This document shows, piece after piece, positions 33,019 to 54,869 of a stretch of 64,000 bases of DNA (position 1 is its first letter; each line of letters opens with the position of its first letter). The notes under the pieces are model-generated. The model had not been told where the DNA came from, did not search any database, and worked only from the letters and a program-made list of their open reading frames with translations. The stretch comes from Gnetum montanum (lineage: Eukaryota > Streptophyta > Gnetopsida > Gnetales > Gnetaceae). A program made the position numbers and the translations under genes. The stretch is taken from positions 630,167-694,166 of the forward strand of contig MNCI01002996.1 in assembly GCA_015680685.1 (NCBI GenBank). The letters run 5' to 3'.

Positions 33019-36000
33019 CTCAAGATGTTAGTAGTGAGGTTATAGCCAAGACCTAATGGTCTTACTTTATGTCACTTAGGATAATTTGATGTTAGTAGTG
33101 AGGCCATACTAAGACCTATCAGTTGTTATGGTAATAAGGATATACCAAAACCAGTGCTCTAAGAGACCACCAAACCATACATATAGTGCAATTAATGCAT
33201 AATGCATTTTTCTCGGCATCCGATGCTCCAAGAAGAACTAACCCATAATGCATAGCACAATAAGCACATAATTATAATATCCTTAACAACCAATGCCCTA
33301 AGGGATCATAGATCACAAGCATGCATATAGCACACCTATGGTAGCTAACACATTCATACTTAGTGTATAGGATGATATCATTGACATTAGTAGTCATAAC
33401 AAAATTAGTGCCTACGGGTCTTTTATGAAATTGAAACTAATATTATGTCTACTAGGATCCTTTAAATTATCAAATTAGTTTCAAAATTCCTTTTATGAAT
33501 TTTTTTTCAATTTAATTTATAACTTAGTGCTATCCATTAGGATCAAACTTATGACCTAGGTTTGCTAAGCTAAGGCTCTTACTACTAAGCTAACACTTCA
33601 TTGTTAGTGCTAGTGTATGCTAACTCATATGCAGCCCTAGGTCACTAATCTTTTAAAGGATAGAACCATGCATATTTGTATGCCCCAAGATCTCATACAA
33701 ATCATAGGCTTTCCTTATACTCTTCCACTCTTAATATGAAGACTGATACAAGAGCCTTGCTAATGCATCATAGTGATGGTTAACCCAACTCCTCCGAACT
33801 ACCCCATTAGCAACTAGTCCACATCCTCATGTTAGCTCCACTATCCCATGTATGCACATAACATATCATATCACATCAAACCTAGCCAATGACCTTAAGA
33901 ATCATGTGTTGCATGCATTGTCTCTATCCTTACATCACATATTATGACTTCCATCCATAATCACACATACTCATAATAGTAATCCCAAAACTACAATCAA
34001 ATCCATAATCAACTAAGACAAGTTGCTAAGCCATGCATAATATAACAAAAAACACCATCCCAACTCCATGGCAAGATAATTTTTCTAGCATAACCATTGC
34101 AACTTGAGATGGCTTGCATCCCACACGTAGCACCTAGTTTCTTATTGAGCATGACCCTAGTGCAACTCGTGCTAGTTGTTGTACCTACTTTGAATTTTTT
34201 TGCACAAGTCACAAACCTAGGTACATTCTAAGGCTTAATAATGCTTAAGGCCATCCTTAGCAATCCAAATTCAGCATCTTATGTCATTTGCAATGTAGTT
34301 TCTGGATTTCTATTTCTAGCTTGCTAGAAATGATGTTTTGCATCATTAGTAGCATCATTTCAACTCTTCTTTTAGTTTCAATGTCTGACATCAACTTCAA
34401 CATCAATTCTATTTCCAACTTTTGACATCTAGCATCTCCTATTAACATCTGGTGTCAAATCTCACTTTTTCACAACATTAACTCTTCAATGTCCAATGTT
34501 AATCCTACATTCAACATTTGACATCAACTTTTATAGCTATACATTGATTCTTCTATCTAGAACCTTTTAGAAGATTCTATGGGACCCACTACTTCTTTTC
34601 TATGTAATCTATGAAGCATTTTTGGCTTATAAATAGGGAGGGTACCCCTAAACAAAAAGGGGTTAGCTTTTTAAACTTCCAATTAATGTTTTCAACTAGC
34701 ACTTGTAGGACTCTTCAAATTTCTCCCTCTTTGTTATTTAGCACAGTTAGCATTCTTGCAATTGAAAATTTGGAAAATATTTTTTCCAAACACTCTATCT
34801 CTCTATAGAATAATTGTCCTTTCTCTCTCTTCTTCTTTTGTTAATGCATTGTATCTCATTTGTGTTGTTCTCCTAACACAGAGAAATCACTTGGAATTGG
34901 GTCAACACACCAATCTAATCCTTTCCTCTATTTTGTTAATTGTTGGATCTACTATTGTTCTTGATAGATTTGCATTAGGTACATGCATTGGAAAAAGAAT
35001 GGGAATCCTTGGTACATGTTTCGAAACATCTCTTAGCAGGTTCCTTCTATTACTTGCTTTATAATATGGATTTTTCCTTTTTCAATTTTCTGTTCTTGTG
35101 TTTTATCTAGATCTACTTCAAATTTATTTCTAGCATTTACCTTTTAGGTTTAGCATACTAGATCTGTCTCATTCTAGACACTTTTTGTATTTTCATACAC
35201 ATATACACTTGTTCATCTTTCTCACACTATTTAGAACTCTAGTCCATCCCACTTTGCGTTATACACATTTCTTTGCTCATTTTCTACTAGCTATTCCATG
35301 CATGTGTTTCTTTGTTACTTTCAATTTTCTAACATTTGGCAACAACCTTTGGCTCAAATTGTCAAATTTTTTCCACAATTTGCAAGTCCCCTTTTGATTT
35401 GAAGGAAATTATTCAAAAGTTTAGTTTTCCTAGACTGTTAGGTGGCCATGGGATTTCCTGGCTCAATTTTGTGTTAGGTTGTATTGAATTCCATTATTAC
35501 AACAATTTCTACTACAACACTAGCCTTGCACTAGGCATCTTGAGTTGGCCGCAACTACACCAACTACTTGTCTTGTACTTAACAGTAAGTAATTGTCAAA
35601 AATTAAAACCAACATGACCCTTCCACGAGTGTACCATGCCTCACACTACGTTCTAAACACATGATCATGACCATCCTGCCCTTAGTCTAATTCTGGATTA
35701 AACTCACAATCAATTATAATAGAAGTTGAAAGTCTAGCATGACCCCAATGCAAGTGCACCATGCCTCACACTTCTTGTTGGGGTTGCAACCATATTGTGC
35801 AAGCTTCGCAACTCAAACTCAATGTAAAATATCACCAATATACATCACAACCTTAGTGTAGCAAAGCTATGACTAACACAAAGGTTAGCAATCAAGGTTT
35901 TACCATAACATTGAGTAAGGTGCCTCCCAAAACGTAACCATGTGTATGTTCATAACATCATACATGCACCATAACACATGCCAACTATTCATATGACTCT

Positions 36001-36806
36001 AACATGCACACACACTAATCATCATAGTATTATAACATGACTAGCCAAACAATATGAACTCATAATCACATAACATGATATGCCAAACAACACTAATAGT
36101 ACTCTCAAAAATATATAATTATAGTATGTAATTTAAGATCTCACTTGTCTGATTCTCAACCTTCCCCCACAACCATCATACTGTGCAAGCCACAAGCATC
36201 CTACTACACACCTAGCAAGATTACTATGCATAGTCATGGTAAATCATAATCTTATACATAATATCATGGGACCTTAGAAATTATATCATCAAAATAATAT
36301 AACTAACTATGCACCCCATGATTCCCAAGTAAATATAAATGTGAAATGGTAACAAGATTTGGCTAGAAAGGCAAATCAACCCTCAAATGTGTTGGTCCAT
36401 TTAAGAAAACAAAGAAAATTGAAAAAATAGCTTACAAATTAACCTTGTTGCCAAGTCTAGAAGGAATTCACAATGGTTTCCATATCTCCCTCAAAAAATG
36501 TGTTAGATAGAAGTCATGTTATACCATGGCAAGAAAGAGACATGCAACCAAATATTGCTCATCAAGAATATCCTATTAGATATATATATGGAGAGAAAGA
36601 CACTTGTGGAGTAGAGTTATTCCAATGATGAAGATGCTCTAGGAACAACATGGAACCTAGGAAGCAACGTGGAAAACTAAAGCACATATGAGGGCTAAAT
36701 TTTCTAACATTTTCAAGAAGACAAATTCATTACATACACTCATAGCTTGCATCTCTCAAAGTAAGAAAAATTCTCTAAAGCAATTCTTGAGGATTCACAA
36801 GATTGT
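33019..36806. other. AT-rich gene-free stretch
   Basis: No coding sequence recognised. It contains a SINE-like copy (33420-33600), a stretch with repeated CATC/CAACAT-type sequence at 34370-34530, and a direct repeat of CACCATGCCTCACACTTC-like sequence near 35630 and 35760. Confidence 0.55.
33420..33600 (-). repeat. SINE-like repeat with tRNA-type promoter boxes
   Basis: On the minus strand the 5' end reads TGAAGTGTTAGCTTAGTAGTAAGAG (A-box-like TAGCTTAGTAG), followed about 35 bases later by a B-box-like AGTTTGATCC. Downstream is AAGGAATTTTGAAACTAAT, also found in the copy at 45356-45502. No target duplication was resolved. Confidence 0.5.
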
Positions 36807-37254
36807 TGATGAGACGGGATATGCACAAGCCGCAATATCGCAGTCCGTCGCCAAATCTATGAATAAGAGGCGGCACTCCCCTCATTTCTAATCATAGGCT
36901 AGAAGTAGCGAAGCTCTGGTGGATTGATCACCCCAGAGATAGAATATTTTCCATGTGCCCACAGTAGGAGTCCCCCAAGTGAACGGTTCTTTATTCGAGT
37001 AGCATTGTACCTGAACGCAAGTTGTGTATGGCAATAAAGATGAGCTTTGTGGATAACCCTTGTAGTACATGGATAGGTTTATTTAATGTTATTTATTGCT
37101 TTCCTAGTAGCNNNNNNNNNNNNNNNNNNNNNNNNNNNNNNNNNNNNNNNNNNNNNNNNNNNNNNNNNNNNNNNNNNNNNNNNNNNNNNNNNNNNNNNNN
37201 NNNTGCTACGCTTGTTTCGTATGGTTAAGTGTAGAGGTACCTCGCCACTCATCA
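36807..37254 (+). repeat. Solo LTR containing the assembly gap
   Basis: Ends TGATGAG...CTCATCA with a perfect target duplication ATTGT (36802-36806 and 37255-37259). Very similar to the solo LTR at 26264-27173 read in reverse. Only 356 known bases remain around 92 Ns, so about 460 bp more than the N run is missing relative to its relative. Confidence 0.93.
37112..37203. other. Assembly gap of 92 Ns
   Basis: Lies wholly within a solo LTR. Comparison with the 910-bp relative places the gap between the CTTTCCTAGTA region and the GCTACGCTTGTTTC region, roughly 550 bp in reality. Confidence 0.9.
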
Positions 37255-39221
37255 ATTGTGGTTGGGATTTTCAAGAAATGCATTAGTTGAGAAAATGGAA
37301 TATCTTTTGGAAGGAAGTGCAACAAAACCCTAAGCATATTTGCTAGCTAGTCCAACAAATTTTTTTAACATAGTTGTGGTCTAATGTAGAAGGCAAGAAA
37401 CAATTTTGTTTACATCACATTAGATGTGATAAACTAGATGCATAAGCTCAACTATTCTTAATCAAATATCAAAGTGCCATCAATAAGCTTTGCTTAAGTT
37501 CACATCATCCTAGAATTGAAAGTGGAAGATGGATTCAACTTGCCCAAGAAAAATGCCCTTGTTAGTTGTGTAGGTTAAGAGCTCTTAAAGATGAGTTGCA
37601 TGTGTTTCTTTTTGTACTAAGACTATCCATTTGAGGCAACTTTATAATGTTGGAACAAAACACTTCTATGATTTGTTTTTGTTGCCCCCATTGTTGCTTG
37701 GTCAATTTGGAGAGCCTATCTTCATTTTTCTTGAAAATGTAATGTCTATCTAATAGATCTTGTGAGTCTTTAGATGTGATAAAGCTTTGCTAATTACCCT
37801 TTGTTAATTACATCCATATAAACTCATCAAGTTGGATTGATTTGTTGCTCACATATAATATTTTACTCTACATGTATTATCATTATTAACATGTATCATT
37901 ATTAAAGCCCTTAACCAATTAATTTTATGATAATCTTTTAAAGTAAAATTCATTTTATGATAAGCTAGTATAATTAAAAACATTTTACAAAGAAAAAATA
38001 TGCAAAGTCTGGATAATACAATAAGTTTACCATGATCTTTTAAAGCAGAGAATTAGCATTTTATGATGATGAAGTATAAACCATGAAATGTTCGGTATTT
38101 TACAGGCGAATAGCTATTATTCTCTATATCTATCAGAATATGTACATAAACCATCATAAGCACCTGAACTTCTCCAAAAATCAGACGTGAAACATGTAGA
38201 ATATTATTTTTACAAAAAAAACAGGAGTTAGAGCATGATGCAAGCATAAATCTTCCAAAATCTTGCAGGGGAATTTTCACGTTGGGAATTATATCGAACT
38301 GCCGCAATTGCCATTCGCTTTGGAGATTGATTCAGGTATCTCGGGATGGAATTTCACTGCCACGCGATTGTATTTTTGCAATTTCATTGTATTTTACCGA
38401 AGAACACAAGCTCTAAGATAACGAAATTATGAATAATACCATTAAATGCACTCACAAATTGTGAATAATATCATTAAATATATACAAAAACTGTTCGATT
38501 TTACATTGCCATATACTACGGTCGGGTCAAGGCTTATGTTTTTTTTAAAAAAATTATATTTTTTAAAAAAGTTTCTATGCATGCTTCCAAGGTAACATAG
38601 GTACTGGTACCAATATTCAGATCATGCTTTCTGGTCAAGGCTTTTGTTAAGTGAGCAGAGAAAAGATACCAATAGACACATTCATACAAACAGATCAATT
38701 AGAATTTACCATGTAGAGTTGATAGCAATTATAAACTTAAATAACATATTTAAAAGATAATTATCTGCATTTGTTTATGCTGTATAAAATTATGGAAGGC
38801 TACGCAGGCGTTCGATGGTTAGAAGATGGTCTACATCAATGTATTAATGAAATTATGTAAAAAAAATTAACAATCCTAACTTAGACCTGGAAATTGTTGT
38901 GGAAATGGTGTCAGCAGAAAAAATTGGAACTCATAAAAGAAACTCCAGCCGTTTCAATACTTAAGGGTTTTTAAAATTTTTTACAATTATAAAAATATTT
39001 TGTAAAAAAATTCTAAAATTAGTTTGATTCAACAAATCTAAGAGAATCTGTTCTATTTCAATTTTCGTAGATACTAATAAATGTTTAACTTTTATTTTTT
39101 AAATTCAACTGATGATTTTAAGTTGCTTATAACTGTTTTTAAAGACACCATATAGAAAACTGAATTCCACCCCGGTCGGATCCTCGAATTCTTTTCTGCA
39201 GCCAAGGGAAGGAATGTCCCT
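37255..39221. other. Spacer downstream of the fibrillin gene
   Basis: A+T-rich, no coding sequence recognised. The right end must include the fibrillin 3' UTR. Long A/T tracts occur at 38535-38575. Confidence 0.55.
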
Positions 39222-48000
<8,779 letters not shown>

Positions 48001-48357
48001 GTATACTGAAACAACACAGAGTTTGCACTCAAGCAAATTCGACAACAAATAGAAGCAGCATTTTCCGTTCGAATTCTCGTTGGCCACTCTGGTTTGTTGG
48101 ATTTAGCGCTGAAATTCACTATACCACAAAAGACCTTCGTCCACTTAACAGGATTATGTTTGTGATCGTGTGTCACGTAGCTCTTTCAGAAAACAAGCAA
48201 TGTGGATAATGTTTTTCTCCATGTTATTTTCCTGTTTTGTTTCCCCTTTTATCGGGGGTTCGGAATTTCAGAGTTTAGCAAACAGGATGCATACGTTCTT
48301 TCCCTAAAATATAGTATTTTTGGGGTAGTACATTTTTTCGAATGTTTAATACGGTAT

Positions 48358-48387
48358 GTTGCTTTAAAGAGGCCTCTTTAAAGCAAC
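48358..48387. promoter_or_regulatory. Perfect 30-bp palindrome upstream of the fibrillin gene
   Basis: GTTGCTTTAAAGAGG followed immediately by its exact reverse complement, with no spacer. It lies 358 bp before the chosen fibrillin start. It may be a cis-regulatory site, a hairpin of a small transposon, or coincidence. Confidence 0.6.
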
Positions 48388-50070
48388 TTCCAAGCATGGG
48401 GTACCCTATTGTGTTGTCCCGAGTTTGCATTCCACCAGGTTGAATTCTAAGATTGTGCGAATTAAATATAATTTGTAATGTACACAAGGTAATCTTTAAA
48501 CTACCTTTTCTAAAAGCATGTAGTCTATGGGGGTTTGCAAATCATAGGTTCGAATCAAATCTAATGGGTGTACGTATCTAACCATAAGCCATAGGTTCAA
48601 TTTATTTGACACACCACTTAAAGTTGACAACACTTGCATGATAGCTAGCTATCCTAGAGCAAAACTATCTATCATGTAGTACATATAATTTGGTATTTCC
48701 TTGCCAAAACTCTTACCACTAAGTTGACACCTCATTGTTTTATTATATCTATGTAGACCAAAAGGATCTATATTTTATTATGTTTGTATGGACAAAAAGG
48801 ATTTGTCAAACATGAACTTATGTAGAATTTATCAGCAACAATGAATCTTGAGACATGTCCATAGGTTTTTTACCAATCTTTTGATTTTCTAAATTTCTTT
48901 TCTTTTGCTAAACAATTTTTTTCCTTGAACTATTGCATAACAATCCTTAATTTTTCTTGGACAACTTTGCATTTTTTTACATCCAAAAATTTTATTTATC
49001 ATTATTGTACAAATATTTTTCATTGCTTGTTAGTTTATCAATTACTAGTCCAATTCATTACTACTTTACTTTCTTCTTTAATTGCACTTATACTTGATTT
49101 TCTTGGTTTAATTATCTTTGAAACTTTTTCCAAATGGTTGTTCATAATAAAAAACATTGAGGAAGTTTATTTATTGGTGATTATATGCCAAATCTTTAGA
49201 ATGAACAACACATTCAAGATATTTTAACTCCTAATAATTCGTTTGCAACTATTGGTCAAGATATGGAGATAAGATATTTTGATTATGTTAATCTTTTCAT
49301 AGAATATTTGATTTCCTACCTTGGGAGGTTTTTTAGGATTGGTTATAAGGAGGAAAACTTGAAAATGCATCCCAAAATCATTAGGCCATTTCTTTTTGTT
49401 GATTTGAAGTTTCTCCTATTTGCAATACTCCTTTACTTTTGTATTTTGAATTTTTATTTTTAATATATATATTTTTTAGGATCTAACATCCCTTATTACA
49501 GTTTGCAGGTACATCTAGACATAATTACTTGAATAATGACTCTAGACAAGTGACTCAATCACACATGATGGGCACTTATTGATTGCTACAAAATCACAAA
49601 AAGAAATTACAAGAATGTAGCTATTATGGACTAAAACTATGACAAACGTGCCATGAGCTACTTATATTATAATCAAATTCACTTACAGTGTTAATGCATT
49701 TGCATAAATGCATCAAATGTTGCGATGCAGTAGGGTGCATGGGGACTAGGTAATAGGCTATGGTTACTCCAGTTCTCGACTAGTATTTAAGTTTTAATTT
49801 CATCAATTCCAAGGCATGGGCTATGCCAGTAATTTAGACAAAATGTAGCCTTAAGCTTCTTGACATTAGATATTTGACGTTTCATCACAATTGAAAGTAA
49901 AGCACCCTTCTATTATTTGCTTATTTAACAAGTTCACTTGAAATAATTTGCAAGATAATATTTGCAAATACCATAAGTAAATCTTCAACATGGTTCTTGG
50001 GTCCTTAAAAATTCCATGGGACAAATAGGTAACATTTTTTTAAAGCTATCTCAAATACTTGTATTGTTAA
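48388..50070. other. Gene-free stretch upstream of the gypsy nest
   Basis: A+T-rich; no coding sequence recognised. A fragment near 48710-48735 (ACTCTTACCACTAAGTTGAC) resembles the start of the SINE-like repeats, and GGTTCGAATC near 48547 resembles a B box, but no full copy was seen. Confidence 0.5.
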
Positions 50071-51640
50071 ATGGGATATGCTTTTCTTCTTAAAGACACT
50101 CTAAGATGCCACAATTACCTTGAGACATGTACGAAATATGGGTCATCAAAAACACCTATCATCAAACTAGAGGAACCTGTCAAAGCCCAACTTCATTCTA
50201 CTCTAGTAGATATACATAAGGGGGAGGCTACTGACTCAGATACAAGTGGGACTCTAGGCCAAGGGTTCCTACTAGATCTTACAGAGAAATTCATAAGATT
50301 CATGAAAGGAGAACCAACCAGCATCATTCTCCTACCACCTCATCTGCCTCATCACGATCGTTGGAGGACTTTGACAGAAGACAATACAAGTATCAAGACT
50401 TGGATAGGGAAGAAAGGTGAACTCATGGTCATCATGATAGACATTCAGGACTCTCTGATGCAAAAGATGAAGAGTATGAATGAAGAAGAAGAAGAGATAG
50501 AAGAGAGGATCAAGAAAGGCATGAGCATTTAAGGGGTCACTGCTACAATAGAGCATACAAACCTGATCATGATGATGAACCCCTTATGTCAACCTAAAGC
50601 ATGATAAATATTTAGGAAGCTATTTACATACCAACTAGGCATGTGAGAGATAACTGAATCAAACAATTAGATATGAACAATATGCCACTATTTGAAGGTG
50701 GCTATAATGTTGATTCCTATCATCACCTTCAAGCATTCCATGATGCCTATGTCCTTCAAAACATAGAGAGTGATTGGTAGAAATTAAAGATGTTTCCTAG
50801 AACACTTGTGAAGGAAGTGGAAAGCTAATATAAGTCACTGGAACTTGAATCCATTAGACGCTGGAGTACCATGCTTGAAATCTTTAGTGACAAATATTAG
50901 ACCTATTCATGAGTGTCAAATCTAAGAAAATAAATCTAGGTTGGAAACAAGGGACTCACAAAACCCTTAATGTAACAATGAGTAGATACTATTCACTATT
51001 ACAGAGATGCCTAGGCCATAGATTTTCATCAAAGGAGCAGCTCAAGCACATCATAAATGGGCTAAGAAGCAAAACCAGAGAGACCCTTGGGGTTTATGCC
51101 TAGGAGAGATTATCAGAAATGACTGCACATCGTATTCAAAGACTTAATCAAGTGGCCAAAGAGGAAGGAGAACTCAGAAAATGGGAATCAGCTAAAGAGT
51201 TCAAAAGAGATCTATCAATCTGAAAGAGGGATGTATGAGTATGTAATAGACAAGAAGACAAAACCTTGGATGAGGTCATTCAGCAAAAGACTATACCAAT
51301 CCAAAAATCTATAAATGACATAGCAACTAAGGTAGAGAAGATGTGGGATTTTGTTGATGAAAAATTCACAACTTCTTTAAAGATAGTGGAGGAAAGAACT
51401 AACCAAGCATTAGAAAGAGGCAAAGACAAAAGGAAGATAAAAGAACTTGGACACAAAGGCAAAGTTACTTTAGTTGTTAAGTGCTTAAACACCAGCTCCA
51501 AAAATGATGAATGTTGTAATGTGTGTCAATACGAACATCCCAAGGGATGTTGTCTAGTCATGGCACATCTGCAAGAAATGGGGGCATATGCACTCAATCC
51601 CAGATTTTTTCAAAAACAAATGCCCAATTGGTTATCTTAT
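50071..51640 (+). pseudogene. Gag remnant of the oldest gypsy element in the nest (element G)
   Basis: Parallel to gag at 52683 and 55803. Recognisable pieces are YNRAYKPDHDDEPLMS (about 50540), the Retrotrans_gag core (MNNMPLFEGGYNVD, LQAFHDAYVLQNIESDW, MFPRTLV, RRWSTMLEIFSDKY), SRYYSLLQRCLGHRF (about 50980), and the zinc knuckle CCNVCQYEHPKGCC (C-x2-C-x4-H-x4-C, about 51515-51555). Stops and shifts are frequent. It ends where the LTR of the next element begins at 51651; its remainder would lie beyond the window. No LTR of its own was found upstream. Confidence 0.75.
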
Positions 51641-51650
51641 TCTCAAGAAA

Positions 51651-52557
51651 TGAGTAATGTTTTGCAAGGTTGTGATATTAGGTATTCGATATCGGGGCCA
51701 CGATGTCGGGTATTCGATATTGAGGCCACGATGTTGGGTATCCAATATTGGGGTGCAACCTCCAATGTCAAGGATCTGATATTGCTCGTCTGTGCTAACC
51801 TATAAATACCACACTTGGGTGCATGGTTGGGGGATGGCAGATAGAAGATAGATAGATAAAGTCATAGATTTTGAAAGATTTCAAGTTTTGTTCATTTCTA
51901 GTGCATGCCTGCAGTGTGATGTTAAGTGATTGTATGAAATTCTTATTTGAGTGTGATGTACTTGGACACATTACATGTTCAGCAATAAATATCAAGATCA
52001 CTTCCATCATTTCAGCATCCACTTAGCTTTATTATTGTTAATTTCTTAATTGTTTGCTATTTTCCTTAATTAATGTTACCATTCATTGCTCTTTATTATT
52101 TTTGTTATTAAGCGGAATGAGTACAACTAATTGCAAGTGCTTAATTGTAACTACTTTGTACTCTAGTAATGTTATCATTTGGTATGCCTAGTAATGGTAT
52201 GCTTGGTAACCCTAGCGATAGTTGCACGAAGTCCAAGTTGTGCATGGAAGGTTAGGAATAAATACTTGTCGCACTTAGGCTAGTTATACTTTACTACCTA
52301 ATGTTAATTAGTTTAAATAATTGATTTCTTTATCATCATTAGAAGTAGCTTAGGGCCAAACAACATCAATTATCATATGCCTCACTTTGTATTAAACCAT
52401 ACATGATAAAGCTATTACTAGTCAAAGTGGGAAGACAATGAACTGTGATCAAGGCATAACAATTTAGATGCACAACTAGTCCCATCCATGGAATTCGACC
52501 GAACCACGTGTGAATGCTTGTGATTTGTATGGTTGGGCATAGGGGTACTGCTCATCA
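51651..52557 (+). repeat. 5' LTR of the outer element
   Basis: 907 bp ending GGTACTGCTCATCA; left end TGAGTAATG chosen by alignment with the LTR at 32150. U3 holds repeats of GGTATTCGATAT and GGCCACGATGT(C/T) (51680-51745), diverged versions of the GATATCG array, then the TATA box CCTATAAATACCAC (about 51800). The start is less certain than the end because the partner LTR is outside the window. Confidence 0.8.
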
Positions 52558-52558
52558 T

Positions 52559-52576
52559 TGGCACCATTGCTGGGGA
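52559..52576 (+). promoter_or_regulatory. Primer-binding site, tRNA-Asp type
   Basis: TGGCACCATTGCTGGGGA begins 1 bp after the LTR. It matches the Athila/Tat-type primer site TGGCGCCGTTGCCGGGGA (complement of the plant tRNA-Asp 3' end) except for C-to-T/G-to-A changes, as expected after deamination. Confidence 0.85.
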
Positions 52577-52682
52577 TGGTGCTAGTTATCTAAATTAGTT
52601 ATATTATACATGATCACTATAAATGAATTCATGATTTTTCTTTCAGAAAATAGTAAATCATACACATCATTAACCAACAATA

Positions 52683-54250
52683 ATGTCTCTTTCACAAGGA
52701 GGCGATAATGCATCATATGAAGAGAACATTCATTGGAGGACTAATGAGATATATATCAGAGAAAATTGGAGTGACCAACCTCATGCATGGGTTTCCATGA
52801 CCGCCTTGAATATACTCAAGGACTACATTCACCTAAGGTAGGCAATCCTAGAGAAGATGAAGTAAGTCCTAGATTAGGGAAGGCCTTAAGGCTTAGGAAC
52901 TCCTCAAAACCTAGTAAAGATAAATTAAGGGACAATAGGGAACATCATAGAAGCCATGGCAATCCTCCTAGTTTCTCATCTTCCTCTTCCTCTTCAATTT
53001 CTAGTTTTAACAAGGATGAATGTAGGTATAGAGACAAAGCTCCGCTATGGGGTCGAAATAAAAATAGAAATCGAAACCATGGGAAAAATCAAAGACATCA
53101 AAATGAACATAGACAAAATTGTCACAATCAAACAAATAGAAATAGAAATTTTTACCACAACATGTTTGATGATGATGAACCCTTGTTGGCCACTAAGAGC
53201 ATTTGTAGATCATAGAGGCAGTTAAAATACCCCACAGGCATCACAGGAAAGTTGCATAAAAAGGCTTGATATGAATAATATCCCAAAATTTATGAGAGGC
53301 TATGATTCTGATCCACAACATAATTTACAAGCCTTCCATGATGTCTATGTCTTACACAACACTGAAAGTGGATGGCAAAAGCTCAACCTCTTTCCTAGGA
53401 CACTAATAAATAAAGCCAAAGTGTGGTATAGATTGTTGAAACCAAATTCAATCTATCGATGGTCCACAATGTTGGAACTCTTCAAAGAGAAATACAAAAC
53501 CTATGCGAGGGTTTCTAACCTAAGGAAATGAATCCAAGAATGGAAGTAAGAACAACATGAACCCTTAGATATGGCCTTACATAGATACTATTCTCTACTG
53601 AATAGATGCCTGGACCATGATTTCTCTAGGAGCAACTTTTCCACATCATAGATAGACTTCATAATGAAACAAGGAAGACCCTTAGGATGTATGCTCAAGG
53701 TTAATTATATGAGCTAAAAAACCATTAGATCCAAGAGCTAATTGAGCATGTGGAAAAAGAAGAAGGAGAGCTATGTAAATGGGAGAATGTTGAGAAATAT
53801 CACTGGGACCCAACTCTTCAAAAGAAGAAGGTCCACATCTATGATAAGGAAAAAGAGGTAGCTCTAGATAAGGTGATTTCTCAACAAATCTTGTCAACAC
53901 AAAGGTCTATCGATGAGCTTGAAGTAAGGTTTGATAGGATGTCAGAATGGAGAAAATGAGAAAGTTACAACTTTTGTAGAAACTGTAGAGGAGAGAGTAA
54001 TGCAAAATGAATCAAGCGATCACAATAAATAGAGGAAGAACCAAGAAACAGCTAGGAACACTTATCAACAAATAGGGGAAATGGTTGAAGAAAAAGATGC
54101 TATAGACTCAACCACAAAAAAAGATGATGGATGTGACATTTGCATATATGACCATTTGAAGGGCTATTGCCTAGTCATGTTACATCTACATGAGTATTGG
54201 GCTTGCATTAGATCCTAAGTTTGTAGGGAAGCACATGCCTAGGAAATTAT
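52683..54250 (+). pseudogene. Gag of the outer element, broken
   Basis: ATG followed by MSLSQGGDNASYEENIHWRTNE, matching the start of the inner element's Gag (HWRTNE shared), so this start is well supported. A shift leads to a basic, Arg/Asn/His-rich stretch (52787-53215) ending YHNMFDDDEPLLATKS. The Retrotrans_gag core is open at 53271-53531 (FMRGYDSDPQHNLQAFHDVY, LFPRTLINKAKVWYRLLKPNS). More shifts follow, then a coiled, charged segment and the zinc knuckle CDICIYDHLKGYC at about 54133-54171. In such elements Gag packages the element RNA; this copy is dead. Confidence 0.82.
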
Positions 54251-54869
54251 CTTTCTCACAATGTAATTATAGATAGTCCTACAACCAATCGTACTATCCT
54301 AGGGGGACTTCTTACCAACCTTAATACTATCATCAACCGTAGTCACGAAACCCATAGTTGTGGGGGAGGCCATCATTAAACCAGCCCTACCCTTACTGCC
54401 AATAGAACCCATATGGATATTATGTTCAAAAACTTGTTTCCCCAACTAGTTTTACGTCCTCTACTTCAAATTGCTACTACCACTCTCCCGAGTATCATTG
54501 ACCTGCGACATCTCCTGAAGGATCACCATCTTACACCTCTTACCCTCCATCATATCCTTGATATTCTCATACTCCACCCCATCACATGTCATAGCCAGTA
54601 ACATAGGAAGGTTCAACATCATAACATTAACAAAAGAATGCCACTTGGGTTGCAAATGTGCATAAACATGATAATGCTAGTAGGTTCCCACCACAATCCC
54701 AAAACCTCATCCAAACTAGCACAATGCTAATCAAGTGTAATGCCTTCCTTTTCAAAATCAACATCCTCTAATCCTATGCAAAGGCCAACATCCATTGTTA
54801 ATCCAAATACCAAAAAAAAGCAATGAATCTAGTACTGTGGAGAGACAAATGAATCCATGCATACCTAAT

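Noticed and set aside
34756-35617. Hydrophobic plus-strand frames around 34756-35617 as membrane proteins
   Set aside because: T-rich sequence always yields Phe/Leu-rich frames; no start context, motifs or gene structure.
38535-38575. Palindromic A/T tract as a hairpin element
   Set aside because: Pure A and T runs pair trivially; nothing distinguishes it from low-complexity spacer.
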